Notes: generated by a model not told the origin, from the sequence alone. DNA of 13,325 bases from Alphaproteobacteria bacterium (GCA_030746295.1 JASLMY010000134.1:1-13325), one strand, 5' to 3'. Shown: positions 6,616-13,244, counted from the stretch's first letter. Numbers and translations are program-made.

Positions 6616-6705
6616 CTGAAACAATTCGAGCTTCGATTACTTTGACCGAGGACTTTGATTGTTCGGCGCTGAGTAAAAGACAGAGGTTTTTTTCGAGGTC
6701 GAATC

Positions 6706-7332
6706 ATGGTTAGTCGACGCCGTTTCTGTCTTACCCTGCTCGCCGGCGCGGCGGTGCCCTGGCAGAGCGTCGCCGCCGCAGTCTCGGCCGCCGAGGTCGA
6801 GGCGGCCAGCCGCTTCATGGACGACCTCGCCAAGCAGGCGATCGAGCTCTTGCGCCGCACCCGAGACGACGCCGATTCGCGCCAAGCGGCCTTCCGGCAA
6901 TTGCTGTCGACCGGTTTCGACGTCCCCTTCATCGGCCGCTTCGCCCTCGGTCGCCATTGGCGCGGCGCCACCACCGCCCAGCGGCAACGTTATTTGGCGC
7001 TCTTTACCGAGTTCCTGATCCAGACCTACACACGGCGCTTGAGCGACTATTCGAGCGAGCGCTTCCAGATCACCGGCGCCCGCGCCGCCGGCAAGCGGGA
7101 CGTCATCGTCCAGACCCGCATCGAGCGACCGGACAGCGCCTCGATCCGGGCCGACTGGCGGGTCCGCGGCGGCGCCGGCGGGCATCGGGTCATCGACGTC
7201 TCCGTCGAGGGCATCAGCATGGCCGTGACCCAGCGGACCGAGTTCGCCTCGGTGGTGCGCAGCCACGGCATGGACGGCCTGCTGCAGGCGCTCGAAAGCC
7301 GCGCCCGGATTCACCTCGCCAACGCCTCTTGA
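6706..7332 (+). CDS. mlaC: MlaC/Ttg2D-family periplasmic phospholipid-binding protein
   Basis: This 208-residue protein matches the MlaC (toluene-tolerance Ttg2D) family in length and layout: an N-terminal export signal, then a helical segment (LLSTGFDVPFIGRFALGRHW, about 67-86), the helix with QRQRYLALFTEFL (92-104), and a beta-rich second half holding WRVR and a conserved VIDVSVEGISM (162-172). MlaC shuttles phospholipid between the MlaA-porin complex and the inner-membrane MlaFEDB transporter. The signal carries a twin-arginine-like SRRRFC at 3-8, so Tat export is possible. GAGG lies seven bases before ATG 6706. mlaA lies two genes downstream; mlaFED are not in the window. Two CRP-like sites lie upstream. 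Confidence 0.87.
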   Translation: MVSRRRFCLTLLAGAAVPWQSVAAAVSAAEVEAASRFMDDLAKQAIELLRRTRDDADSRQAAFRQLLSTGFDVPFIGRFALGRHWRGATTAQRQRYLALFTEFLIQTYTRRLSDYSSERFQITGARAAGKRDVIVQTRIERPDSASIRADWRVRGGAGGHRVIDVSVEGISMAVTQRTEFASVVRSHGMDGLLQALESRARIHLANAS

Positions 7333-7358
7333 AGCCGCTGCCCCGCGCCGTCTAGGCT
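7329..7358 (+). promoter_or_regulatory. Weak candidate promoter before the Sel1 lipoprotein gene
   Basis: TTGAAG (7329-7334), 18 bp and TAGGCT (7353-7358) give moderate matches to both hexamers. A start near 7365 would favour the ATG at 7412 or 7376. Co-transcription from mlaC is equally possible. Confidence 0.3.
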
Positions 7359-7411
7359 GCGTCTCCGCCACCCGTATGGGCGGAGCCAATGCTGCGAAGG
7401 ATGGCCGGCCA

Positions 7412-8263
7412 ATGTCGAGATTCTCTCCCCGACAACCTCGGACGAGGCGCCTGTGGGGCCAGGCCCGGGCCATGGTGCTGGCGCTCGGCCTGGCGGCTTG
7501 CGCCACCTTTGATGGCGGCAAGTTCGAGGTCGGCTATCGGGCCTATCAGGACGGCGACTTCGCCACCGCGCTCGACTATTGGCGCCCCTTGGCCGAGTCA
7601 GGCTATGCCCTGGCGCAGTACAACCTCGGCCTGATGTATGCCGAGGGCCGCGGGCTCGACCAGGACCCCGCGCAGGCGAAGGCCTGGCTGGCGAAGGCCG
7701 CGGCTCAGGGCGTGCCCGAAGCGGCCTTCAACCTGGCCGGCTTCCACCTGGCGGGCGCTGAGCCGGACTACCGGGCGGCGAGGCAGCTGCTCGAGGCCGC
7801 GGCCGAGGCTGGACTCAGCCGGGCCCAACACTCGCTGGCCAAACTGCACGAATACGGCCTCGGCGGCCCCAAGGACCCGAAGCAGGCCCACCGCTACTTC
7901 TCCCGCGCCGCGGCCCAGGGCCATCTCGGCGCCATGTACAACCTGGGCAAGGCCTACCGGGACGGGCGAGGCGTGGCCGCCGACGAGGCCCTGTCGATCA
8001 GGTGGTTCCGGAGCGCCGCCGAGGCCGGCTATGCCAAGGGACAGGCCAAGCTCGGCGATCGCTATGCCGAGGGTCGCGGTGTCCCCCAAGACGACCTCGA
8101 GGCTTACGTCTGGACCGCGTTGGCGGCGCGGCAGGGGCTGCCGCGGGCGGATGAGAAGGCTGCGGCGCGCAAGGCCAAGCTCTCAGCCGCACGCCTGAGC
8201 GAGGCCGAAGGGCGGATCGCCGATTTCAAGCCGCAGACCGACCTCGACTGGAAGACCCGTTAG
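7412..8263 (+). CDS. Sel1-repeat (TPR-like) lipoprotein
   Basis: A basic N-terminus and hydrophobic stretch end in the lipobox LAAC, with Cys30 as the likely lipidated residue. About five Sel1-like repeats follow between residues 36 and 245; clear copies contain AQYNLGLMYAEGRG, AMYNLGKAYRDGRG and GQAKLGDRYAEGRG followed by AAAQG or AAEAG. Sel1 repeats are helical pairs that bind protein partners, often in envelope quality control. The frame is open to an ATG at 7376; I chose 7412 because GAAGGA lies ten bases before it, while 7376 has no ribosome site. A start at 7472, just before the hydrophobic stretch, is also conceivable. It lies between mlaC and mlaA in the same orientation, suggesting an envelope role. 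No specific function can be assigned. Confidence 0.82.
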   Translation: MSRFSPRQPRTRRLWGQARAMVLALGLAACATFDGGKFEVGYRAYQDGDFATALDYWRPLAESGYALAQYNLGLMYAEGRGLDQDPAQAKAWLAKAAAQGVPEAAFNLAGFHLAGAEPDYRAARQLLEAAAEAGLSRAQHSLAKLHEYGLGGPKDPKQAHRYFSRAAAQGHLGAMYNLGKAYRDGRGVAADEALSIRWFRSAAEAGYAKGQAKLGDRYAEGRGVPQDDLEAYVWTALAARQGLPRADEKAAARKAKLSAARLSEAEGRIADFKPQTDLDWKTR

Positions 8264-8282
8264 AACGGCTTCACCCGCCCTG

Positions 8283-8312
8283 CTGACACGGGGGCGCCGA
8301 CTCGATTAGACT
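8283..8312 (+). promoter_or_regulatory. Candidate promoter of mlaA
   Basis: CTGACA (8283-8288) and TAGACT (8307-8312) are 18 bp apart and match five and four of six consensus bases. A start near 8319 leaves a short leader before ATG 8337. A GANTC site (8299-8303) sits in the spacer. Confidence 0.45.
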
Positions 8313-8336
8313 TGCCGAAGAGAGGGGGGCTTCGGC

Positions 8337-9713
8337 ATGTGGGCGTTTCTGCGGCTTCCGGCAGCACTGTTGAGCATCGCCCTGGCGACGGCGGCGTCGA
8401 GCCAGGGCACGGCACAGGTCGGCACCGGCGCCATGACGGACCGATTTCGTGGTCTCACCGTGGATCGGCGCGCCCAGGACGTATCCGCCCGTCTCGCCGG
8501 CAACCCCCGCCTGCAGGCGGCCCTTCGGCGCCAGAGCCGCGAGCGCATCGTCACCACCTTGAGCGCACTCGCCATCGCCATCATCGCCGAGGCGCCCGGC
8601 CGGCGCCGCGAGGTGATCGATGCCGCCATGGCCGCGGCCCCGAGCCTGGCCGGCGAGATCCACCAACGAATCGCCGCCGCTTATCCCGAGGCGCAGGGCG
8701 GCTATGGCGCGGCGGCACCGGTGGGCCAGTCGGACCTCGTCGCCGGCCGGCCGCGCCGCCCGCAATCGGAATACGCCGCCGCCCTCGAGGCCTGGCTGGT
8801 CGGATCGATCGCCCGCGACCCGGCACACCTGGAGGCCTGGGTCGACCAAGCGGTCGCCGCCGCTCCCGAGCAGCGCTGGGATCTGGTCGCAGCGGCAAGC
8901 CACGCCTTCCCGGGCCATGCCAGCCGGATCGCCGCCGCCGCGCATGCCGCACCTGGCGATCGAACTGCCGCACCGTCGGCCTGGCCGGCTGTCGCGGCCA
9001 CCGAGCCGCCGCCGGAGCCGACCCCCCGGCAAGCGGCGGCCGTGGAGGCGATCTGGGATCCGCTGGAGCCGCTCAACCGGACCGTCCACAGCGTCAACGA
9101 CATGGTCGACACGGTGGTCCTGCGGCCGATCGCCTGGACCTACAACACCATCACCCCCGACCCGGTGATCCACGCGATGCGCCGGTTCTTCGAAAACCTG
9201 CGGGCACCGGTGATCGTCGCCAACGACGTCCTGCAGCTGAGCTTCGGCGACGCCGCCGTCGCCTTGGGCCGCTTCGGCGTCAACAGCACGCTCGGCATCC
9301 TTGGTTTCTTCGATCCCGCGACCGGCCTCGGCCTCGAGGCGCACCACGCCGACTTCGGGCAGACGCTGCACCACTATGGCGCCGGTCCCGGCCCCTATAT
9401 CGTCCTGCCGCTCGTCGGCCCGTCGACGACGCGCGACGGCATCGGCCTGTTGGTCGACATCTTCTTCCAGCCCTTGAGCTACTTCCTGACCACCGAGCAG
9501 TCGTTGGCGGTGCTGGGCGTCAAGACCCTGGTCGTGCGCGAGGAGTTGCTGGAGCCGCTCGATGAATTGCGGGCCGGCTCGGTGGACTATTACAGTGCGC
9601 TGCAAAGTGCCTATTATCAACGCCGCGCGATCGAGCTGGGCAAGGGCGTGGCCAGCGCCAGCGTGATGGCGCCGCAAGAGGAGGTCGACCGCCTCTTCGA
9701 CGAGGCTGAATAG
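8337..9713 (+). CDS. mlaA: MlaA/VacJ family protein with long N-terminal helical extension
   Basis: The C-terminal part (about 238-435) is a clear MlaA domain: WDPLEPLNRTVHSVND, LRPIAWTY, FFENLRAPV, VNSTLGILGFFDPA, DFGQTLHHYGAGPGPYIVLP and GPSTTRDG are the family's signature segments in order. MlaA removes misplaced phospholipid from the outer leaflet of the outer membrane and passes it to MlaC. At 458 residues it is much longer than the usual 220-280. The extra part (about 30-215) is alanine-rich and appears to hold two related helical modules (70-118 and 155-206). It has a signal peptide (about 1-24) but no lipobox cysteine, unlike classical VacJ. AGAGGGGGG precedes ATG 8337. It is probably linked in function to the mlaC-like gene two genes upstream. 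Confidence 0.9.
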   Translation: MWAFLRLPAALLSIALATAASSQGTAQVGTGAMTDRFRGLTVDRRAQDVSARLAGNPRLQAALRRQSRERIVTTLSALAIAIIAEAPGRRREVIDAAMAAAPSLAGEIHQRIAAAYPEAQGGYGAAAPVGQSDLVAGRPRRPQSEYAAALEAWLVGSIARDPAHLEAWVDQAVAAAPEQRWDLVAAASHAFPGHASRIAAAAHAAPGDRTAAPSAWPAVAATEPPPEPTPRQAAAVEAIWDPLEPLNRTVHSVNDMVDTVVLRPIAWTYNTITPDPVIHAMRRFFENLRAPVIVANDVLQLSFGDAAVALGRFGVNSTLGILGFFDPATGLGLEAHHADFGQTLHHYGAGPGPYIVLPLVGPSTTRDGIGLLVDIFFQPLSYFLTTEQSLAVLGVKTLVVREELLEPLDELRAGSVDYYSALQSAYYQRRAIELGKGVASASVMAPQEEVDRLFDEAE

Positions 9714-9766
9714 GGGACGACGGCGTGCGCGGCGGCCAGTGGGCGCGAAGCGGATAGGAAGCGACG

Positions 9767-10768
9767 ATGGAAGGACTGAGAAAACCCTACTTGCTGTTCC
9801 TTGGCGACGCCCCGGACCAGTTGGCGGCGAAGACCGCCCATGGCGTCGCCGACTGGCGCCCCGACTGGTGCGTCGGCCAGCTTCGCTTTCCCGATTGCCA
9901 GGCCGATGTCGGCCTGGACGACGTCAGCATCGAGGAAGCGGCACGGCGGGGAGCCAAGACTCTGCTGATCGGTATCGTCAACTCCGGCGGGTTTCTGCCA
10001 GACAGTTGGACGGAGAGTATTACCGAGGCGATCGCCGCCGGAATGGACGTCGCCAGCGGCCTGCACAGCCGCCTCGAGGACTTTCCCGCCGTGGCCGAGG
10101 CCGCGGCAGCGCATGACCGGCAGCTCTTCAATATCCGCCACACGGACCGGGAGTTCAGCACCGGCAAGGGTGAGCGGCGCTCCGGCAAGCGGCTCTTGAC
10201 GGTCGGCACCGACGCCAATCTCGGCAAGAAGTACACCGCCCTCTCGATCGAGCGGGAGCTGCGCCAACGTGGCATCAAGGCCGATTTCCGCGCCACCGGG
10301 CAGACCGGCATTCTGATCGCCGAGCGCGGCGTCGCCATCGATGCCGTGGTCGCCGACTTCATCTCCGGCGCGGCCGAGTGGATCAGCCCTGAGAACGAAC
10401 CCGACCATTGGGACTGCATCGAGGGCCAGGGCTCGCTCTTCCATGCCTCCTATGCCGGCGTCACGCTGGGCCTGATCCACGGCTCGCAGCCGGACGCCCT
10501 GGTACTCTGTCACGAGCCGACCCGCACCCATATGCGCGGCCTGCCGCATGCACCGTTGCCCGAAATCGAGGAATGCCTGCAGCTCTACGTCGCCTGCGGA
10601 CGGCTCACCAATCCGGACTGCCGCTTCGCCGGCATCTCGGTGAACACGGCGGCCCTGGACGCGGCCGAGGCGGAGCGATACCTGAAGAGCCTGCGCCAGG
10701 CGCACGCCCTGCCGGTGACCGACCCGATCCGGTTCGGCGTCGCCGCCATCGTCGACGAGCTGGTCTGA
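9767..10768 (+). CDS. dgcN: DUF1611 protein, D-glutamate N-acetyltransferase DgcN
   Basis: This 333-residue protein has the two-part DUF1611 layout: an N-terminal Rossmann-like half (about 1-130), and a P-loop half with GTDANLGKKYT at 147-157, followed by ATGQTGILIAERG (176-188), GQGSL (220-224) and LCHEPTRTHMRG (247-258). In marine bacteria DgcN was described as acetylating D-glutamate, with DgcA then racemising N-acetyl-D-glutamate to the L form, which enters ordinary glutamate metabolism. The presence of an enolase-superfamily gene three bases downstream supports this assignment. AGGAAG precedes ATG 9767. It starts 53 bp after mlaA without an obvious promoter or terminator in between. The identification is from family features and context, not from alignment. 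Confidence 0.85.
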   Translation: MEGLRKPYLLFLGDAPDQLAAKTAHGVADWRPDWCVGQLRFPDCQADVGLDDVSIEEAARRGAKTLLIGIVNSGGFLPDSWTESITEAIAAGMDVASGLHSRLEDFPAVAEAAAAHDRQLFNIRHTDREFSTGKGERRSGKRLLTVGTDANLGKKYTALSIERELRQRGIKADFRATGQTGILIAERGVAIDAVVADFISGAAEWISPENEPDHWDCIEGQGSLFHASYAGVTLGLIHGSQPDALVLCHEPTRTHMRGLPHAPLPEIEECLQLYVACGRLTNPDCRFAGISVNTAALDAAEAERYLKSLRQAHALPVTDPIRFGVAAIVDELV

Positions 10769-10771
10769 GCG

Positions 10772-11752
10772 GTGCGCACGCTCGAGGTCGCGCACGAGAC
10801 CTGGCCGCTCGCCTCCGTCTTCCGGATCTCCCGAGACGCCAAGCACGAGAGCCATGTAGTCACCGTCCGGATCGGCCAAGACGGTCGTTTCGGGCGCGGC
10901 GAGGGCGTACCCTATGGGCGCTACGGCGAGAGCCCCCGATCGGTGTTGCAGCAAGTCGAGGCGGCGCGCCAAGCCATCGAGGCCGGCATTGACCGGGACG
11001 GCCTCCTCGAGCTGATGCCGGCGGGGGCGGCGCGCTCTGCGGTCGACTGCGCGCTCTGGGACCTGGAGGCCAAGCTCAGCGACCGCCGGGCCTGGGAGAT
11101 TGCCGGCATCGCGGCGCCCAACGGCCTGGTAACGGCCTATACCTTGAGCCTCGACACGGCCGAGAACATGGGCCGCGCCGCAGCCGCCGCGGCCGAACGG
11201 CCGCTGCTCAAGCTCAAGCTGACCGGCGAGGGCGACGTGGCGCGGGTCGGGGCAGTGCGCGACGCGGCCCCCGGGGCACGCCTGATCGTCGATGCGAACG
11301 AGGCCTGGCGGCCGGAAATGCTGGCGGCCCATGGCGCGGCGATGGCCGGCCTCGGCGTCGACCTGATCGAGCAGCCGCTGCCCGCCGACGACGACGGCGC
11401 GCTCGCCAGCGCCCCGCATCCGGTACCGATTTGCGCCGACGAATCCTGTCACGTCGCCGCCGACGTCCCGGCCCTGAAAGACCGCTACGACGTCGTCAAC
11501 GTAAAACTGGACAAGACAGGCGGGCTGACCGCGGCCCTGGATCTCGTCGCCGCCGCCAGGGCGGCCGGCCTCGGCGTCATGGTCGGCTGCATGGTCGGCT
11601 CTTCCCTCGCCATGGCGCCGGCGATGATCGCCGCCGCCCAGGCCGAGTTCGTCGACCTGGACGGCCCCCTGTTGCTGGCCCGCGACCGCGAGCCGCCGAT
11701 CACCTTTCGCGGCAGCAAGATGGAACTGCCGCCGCCGGAACTCTGGGGCTAG
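10772..11752 (+). CDS. dgcA: Enolase-superfamily N-acetyl-D-glutamate racemase DgcA
   Basis: This 326-residue protein belongs to the dipeptide-epimerase/muconate-lactonizing branch of the enolase superfamily. A capping domain (about 1-115) is followed by a barrel with the expected catalytic set: the KxK lysines 147 and 149, metal ligands Asp174 (VDANEAW), Glu200 (IEQPLP) and Asp223 (CADES), and Lys245 (NVKLDKTGG). Spacing agrees with L-Ala-D/L-Glu epimerases, so that activity is the main alternative. Its position three bases after dgcN on the same strand points to racemisation of N-acetyl-D-glutamate. The start is GTG 10772; no ATG is near, and the gap after dgcN suggests translational coupling. 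No clear terminator follows. Confidence 0.87.
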   Translation: MRTLEVAHETWPLASVFRISRDAKHESHVVTVRIGQDGRFGRGEGVPYGRYGESPRSVLQQVEAARQAIEAGIDRDGLLELMPAGAARSAVDCALWDLEAKLSDRRAWEIAGIAAPNGLVTAYTLSLDTAENMGRAAAAAAERPLLKLKLTGEGDVARVGAVRDAAPGARLIVDANEAWRPEMLAAHGAAMAGLGVDLIEQPLPADDDGALASAPHPVPICADESCHVAADVPALKDRYDVVNVKLDKTGGLTAALDLVAAARAAGLGVMVGCMVGSSLAMAPAMIAAAQAEFVDLDGPLLLARDREPPITFRGSKMELPPPELWG

Positions 11753-11791
11753 GGCATGGTCCAAGCCGGCCACGGCGGCGCCGGAGCGGTA

Positions 11792-11808
11792 TTCACACTT
11801 CGTTAACC
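11792..11808 (+). promoter_or_regulatory. CtrA-like site TTCA-N7-TTAACC
   Basis: It matches the CtrA consensus TTAA-N7-TTAA at seven of eight fixed bases. CGTTAACCT is also found upstream of cpaB (13185-13193). In Caulobacter pilin genes are under CtrA control, which makes the match plausible. No experiment or alignment supports it here. Confidence 0.35.
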
Positions 11809-11873
11809 TACCCTGGTCGAGAGTTGCGGCGACCACCAATCCGCGGTCGACCGGAAAGGAAGAGCGAACGGCC

Positions 11874-11889
11874 TGTGATCTTCGTCACT
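11874..11889. promoter_or_regulatory. CRP-type site TGTGA-N6-TCACT at the flp promoter
   Basis: Nine of ten positions match TGTGA-N6-TCACA. Its centre, 11881.5, is about 41-43 bp before the predicted transcription start, the standard class II CRP position, and it abuts the -35 hexamer. Confidence 0.55.
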
Positions 11890-11917
11890 TGCAAGCGAAT
11901 CGATGTTTCCGTATATT
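11889..11917 (+). promoter_or_regulatory. flp promoter
   Basis: TTGCAA (11889-11894), 17 bp and TATATT (11912-11917) are good sigma70 hexamers at optimal spacing. Transcription should start near 11924. The spacer contains a GAATC methylation site. Confidence 0.65.
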
Positions 11918-12029
11918 GAGTGTTATCGATTCGAAGAAGAAAACCGGCTTTTTCTTAGAATTTATGCCCGGCTCGATCGAGACTACCCAAGCTGCTGCTG
12001 TAATTGTGGTCAAGAGAGGAGGATCCTCA

Positions 12030-12239
12030 ATGTTAGGGTTGATCACCAGAGTACAAACCACCATGCACGGCCTGAAGCGGAAGTTCGTTTCCGATGAAGA
12101 AGGTGCGACCGCTATCGAATACGGCTTGATTGCGGCCGGCATCGCCGTCGCCATCATCGCCGCCGTGTTCGCCATCGGTGACGAGCTGAACAACTTCTTC
12201 TTGGCTGTTCAGACCAAGCTGGCGAACGCCTACTCCTGA
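12030..12239 (+). CDS. flp: Flp/Fap-family type IVb pilin
   Basis: This 69-residue prepilin has a 25-residue leader ending in Gly25 and a mature start ATAIEYGLIAAG, with the Glu5-Tyr6 pair that defines Flp pilins, followed by one hydrophobic helix (about 30-48). It would be cleaved by the A24 peptidase encoded next and assembled by the Tad machinery into adhesive pili. The frame is open upstream to 11889, but ATG 12030 is chosen because AGGAGG lies seven bases before it and the leader then has the normal length. A strong terminator follows, consistent with the pilin being made in excess over the rest of the Tad operon. Confidence 0.95.
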   Translation: MLGLITRVQTTMHGLKRKFVSDEEGATAIEYGLIAAGIAVAIIAAVFAIGDELNNFFLAVQTKLANAYS

Positions 12240-12459
12240 TCCTCACCCATCAGGACACGGCGTTATCGCCGAAGGTTGGAGGTGCAGTGTACAGGTATCT
12301 TCCGACCACGAGATCGAAGGGTGCGTCCGAATAGGGCGCACCCTTTTCTCCGACATGGCGTCAAGAAGCGCGACCAGGCCCTTGGCCGGCGTCGCTCGAA
12401 CCCTTGGCATCGCCACTGCGCTGAGCCCGAGCATCGACAACGGCCTGGAAGACGATCCG
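12240..12459 (+). other. flp-cpaA intergenic region
   Basis: It contains the flp terminator (12317-12347) and then in-frame ATG codons of the downstream gene from 12355 on that lack ribosome sites. No promoter is evident for cpaA, so readthrough from flp is the simplest source of its message. Confidence 0.5.
12317..12347 (+). terminator. Intrinsic terminator after flp
   Basis: A 12-bp stem (12317-12328 with 12334-12345, one T-G pair) and the loop GAATA are followed by more T residues. Placed between pilin and peptidase genes, it should limit expression of the downstream Tad genes. Confidence 0.85.
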
Positions 12460-13044
12460 ATGTCGGCCTCTCGAAACGGCAGCGGCATGCCGAGATCCCT
12501 CGTCACGGGTAGAGAGCGGGAAAGCTTTCGGACCACCGTCATGCGAGAGCTCTTGCCCTTGATCGTCGCGGCACCACTGCCGCTGCTGCTCGCCTGGGCC
12601 ATGCTATCGGACCTGATGCGGCTCGAGATCCCGAACGCCATTCCGATCATCGTCGTCATCGCCTTTGTCGTCGCGGCGATGGTGATGGGCTTCGAGGTTG
12701 TGACGATCCTGCGTCAGCTGGCGATTGGCATCGGTGCCCTGGTCGTCGGCTTGGGGCTCTTCGCGGCCCGCGTTGTGGGCGGCGGCGACGTCAAGCTGCT
12801 CGCCGGCCTACTGCCCTGGCTCGCCCCCGACCAGTTGCCGGCCTTCTTTATCTGGATGGCTCTAGTGGGCGGGCTACTGGCGGTCGTGGCCTTGCTATTG
12901 CGAAACCGCCGCCTTGGCCCCGCATGGCGGCGAAGTAGATGGTTCGAGGAGCTGAGTAAGGGGCAGACGAAGATCCCGTATGGCTTGGCGATCGGCTGTG
13001 CCGGTCTGATCGCCCTGCCTGGCCTCCCCATATTCGGCAATTGA
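12460..13044 (+). CDS. cpaA: A24-type prepilin peptidase CpaA/TadV
   Basis: A small inner-membrane aspartic peptidase that processes Flp-type prepilins. With the start used here it has 194 residues and about five hydrophobic segments. The two family aspartates are visible: one in the SDLMRLEIPN segment after the first helix and one in the GxGD-type motif GGGDVKLL. The frame is open from 12355. I chose ATG 12460 because GGAAGA precedes it by seven bases; ATG 12541, directly before the first helix, would give 167 residues, nearer the usual length, but lacks a ribosome site. It lies after flp and before cpaB, the standard Tad order. Product is sure; start is not. Confidence 0.9.
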   Translation: MSASRNGSGMPRSLVTGRERESFRTTVMRELLPLIVAAPLPLLLAWAMLSDLMRLEIPNAIPIIVVIAFVVAAMVMGFEVVTILRQLAIGIGALVVGLGLFAARVVGGGDVKLLAGLLPWLAPDQLPAFFIWMALVGGLLAVVALLLRNRRLGPAWRRSRWFEELSKGQTKIPYGLAIGCAGLIALPGLPIFGN

Positions 13045-13148
13045 TTTCCCAATCGACTATGGGTCTTGTTCCTCTTGTCGTGGCGATTCAGCTAATTCTC
13101 ATCAACGAAGTAAGTAACCGTTCATGTCTGGTGGGGATTTATTTACAG

Positions 13149-13178
13149 TTGACGGGGAATCTTCATTGGAAGCATAAT
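13149..13178 (+). promoter_or_regulatory. cpaB promoter
   Basis: TTGACG (13149-13154), 18 bp and CATAAT (13173-13178) each match five of six consensus bases. Transcription should start near 13185, with a leader of about 60 nt. A GAATC methylation site lies in the spacer at 13157-13161. Confidence 0.65.
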
Positions 13179-13183
13179 CCAAT
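13165..13183. promoter_or_regulatory. Palindrome ATTGGA-N7-TCCAAT over the cpaB -10
   Basis: Two perfect 6-bp arms flank the -10 hexamer and part of the spacer. A protein bound here would block the polymerase, so a repressor operator is the likely reading. Confidence 0.45.
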
Positions 13184-13244
13184 TCGTTAACCTGTCGGTT
13201 GAATGATCGTCGTACCATTTTGGCTCGTGCAGAGGAAATAGGCC

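Larger units (their letters stand above)
5151..6705. other. 1.55-kb region without a credible protein gene
   Basis: Frames are open on both strands here, but they are Pro/Arg/Ser-rich, overlap one another, and resemble no protein family I know. Contents from left to right are a forward promoter (5235-5263), a minus-strand terminator (5272-5341), an array of hairpins that looks like a minus-strand structured RNA (to about 6350), DnaA boxes (6378-6438), and an AT-richer stretch with palindromes (6532-6615) before the mlaC-like gene. From 5330 to about 6300 the plus strand is clearly richer in C than in G. Confidence 0.75.
11753..12029 (+). promoter_or_regulatory. Regulatory region and leader of flp
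   Basis: From left to right this 277-bp stretch holds a CtrA-like half-site region (11792-11808), a CRP-like palindrome (11874-11889), a strong promoter (11889-11917) and an untranslated leader of about 105 nt. The leader contains an A-U stem, AAGAAAA (11937-11943) with TTTTCTT (11950-11956). GANTC sites lie at 11897-11901 and 11928-11932. Confidence 0.6.
13045..13244 (+). other. cpaA-cpaB intergenic region
   Basis: This 200-bp, AT-richer gap holds the cpaB promoter (13149-13178), a palindrome over its -10 (13165-13183) and a CGTTAACCT motif (13185-13193). No terminator for cpaA was seen. Confidence 0.6.

Noticed and set aside
5290..6645. A 451-codon forward open frame (GTG start) with three GSEEP segments, and overlapping forward frames at 5301-6386 and 5429-6127
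   Set aside because: Composition is Pro/Arg/Ser-rich without hydrophobic core pattern, no ribosome site, no known domain, and the repeated GSEEP is just the translated hairpin repeat. Several frames are open together because the DNA is GC-rich.
9617..11839. A 740-codon reverse open frame opposite dgcN and dgcA
   Set aside because: It spans two well-recognised genes and an intergenic gap; its sequence is low-complexity and typical of antisense frames in GC-rich DNA.
11937..11956. AAGAAAA/TTTTCTT stem in the flp leader as a terminator
   Set aside because: The stem is all A-T apart from one pair and has no T-tract after it; at most a weak leader hairpin.
11889..12029. N-terminal extension of the Flp pilin to 116 codons
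   Set aside because: It begins inside the promoter -35 and would give an abnormal prepilin leader; the perfect ribosome site before 12030 decides the start.
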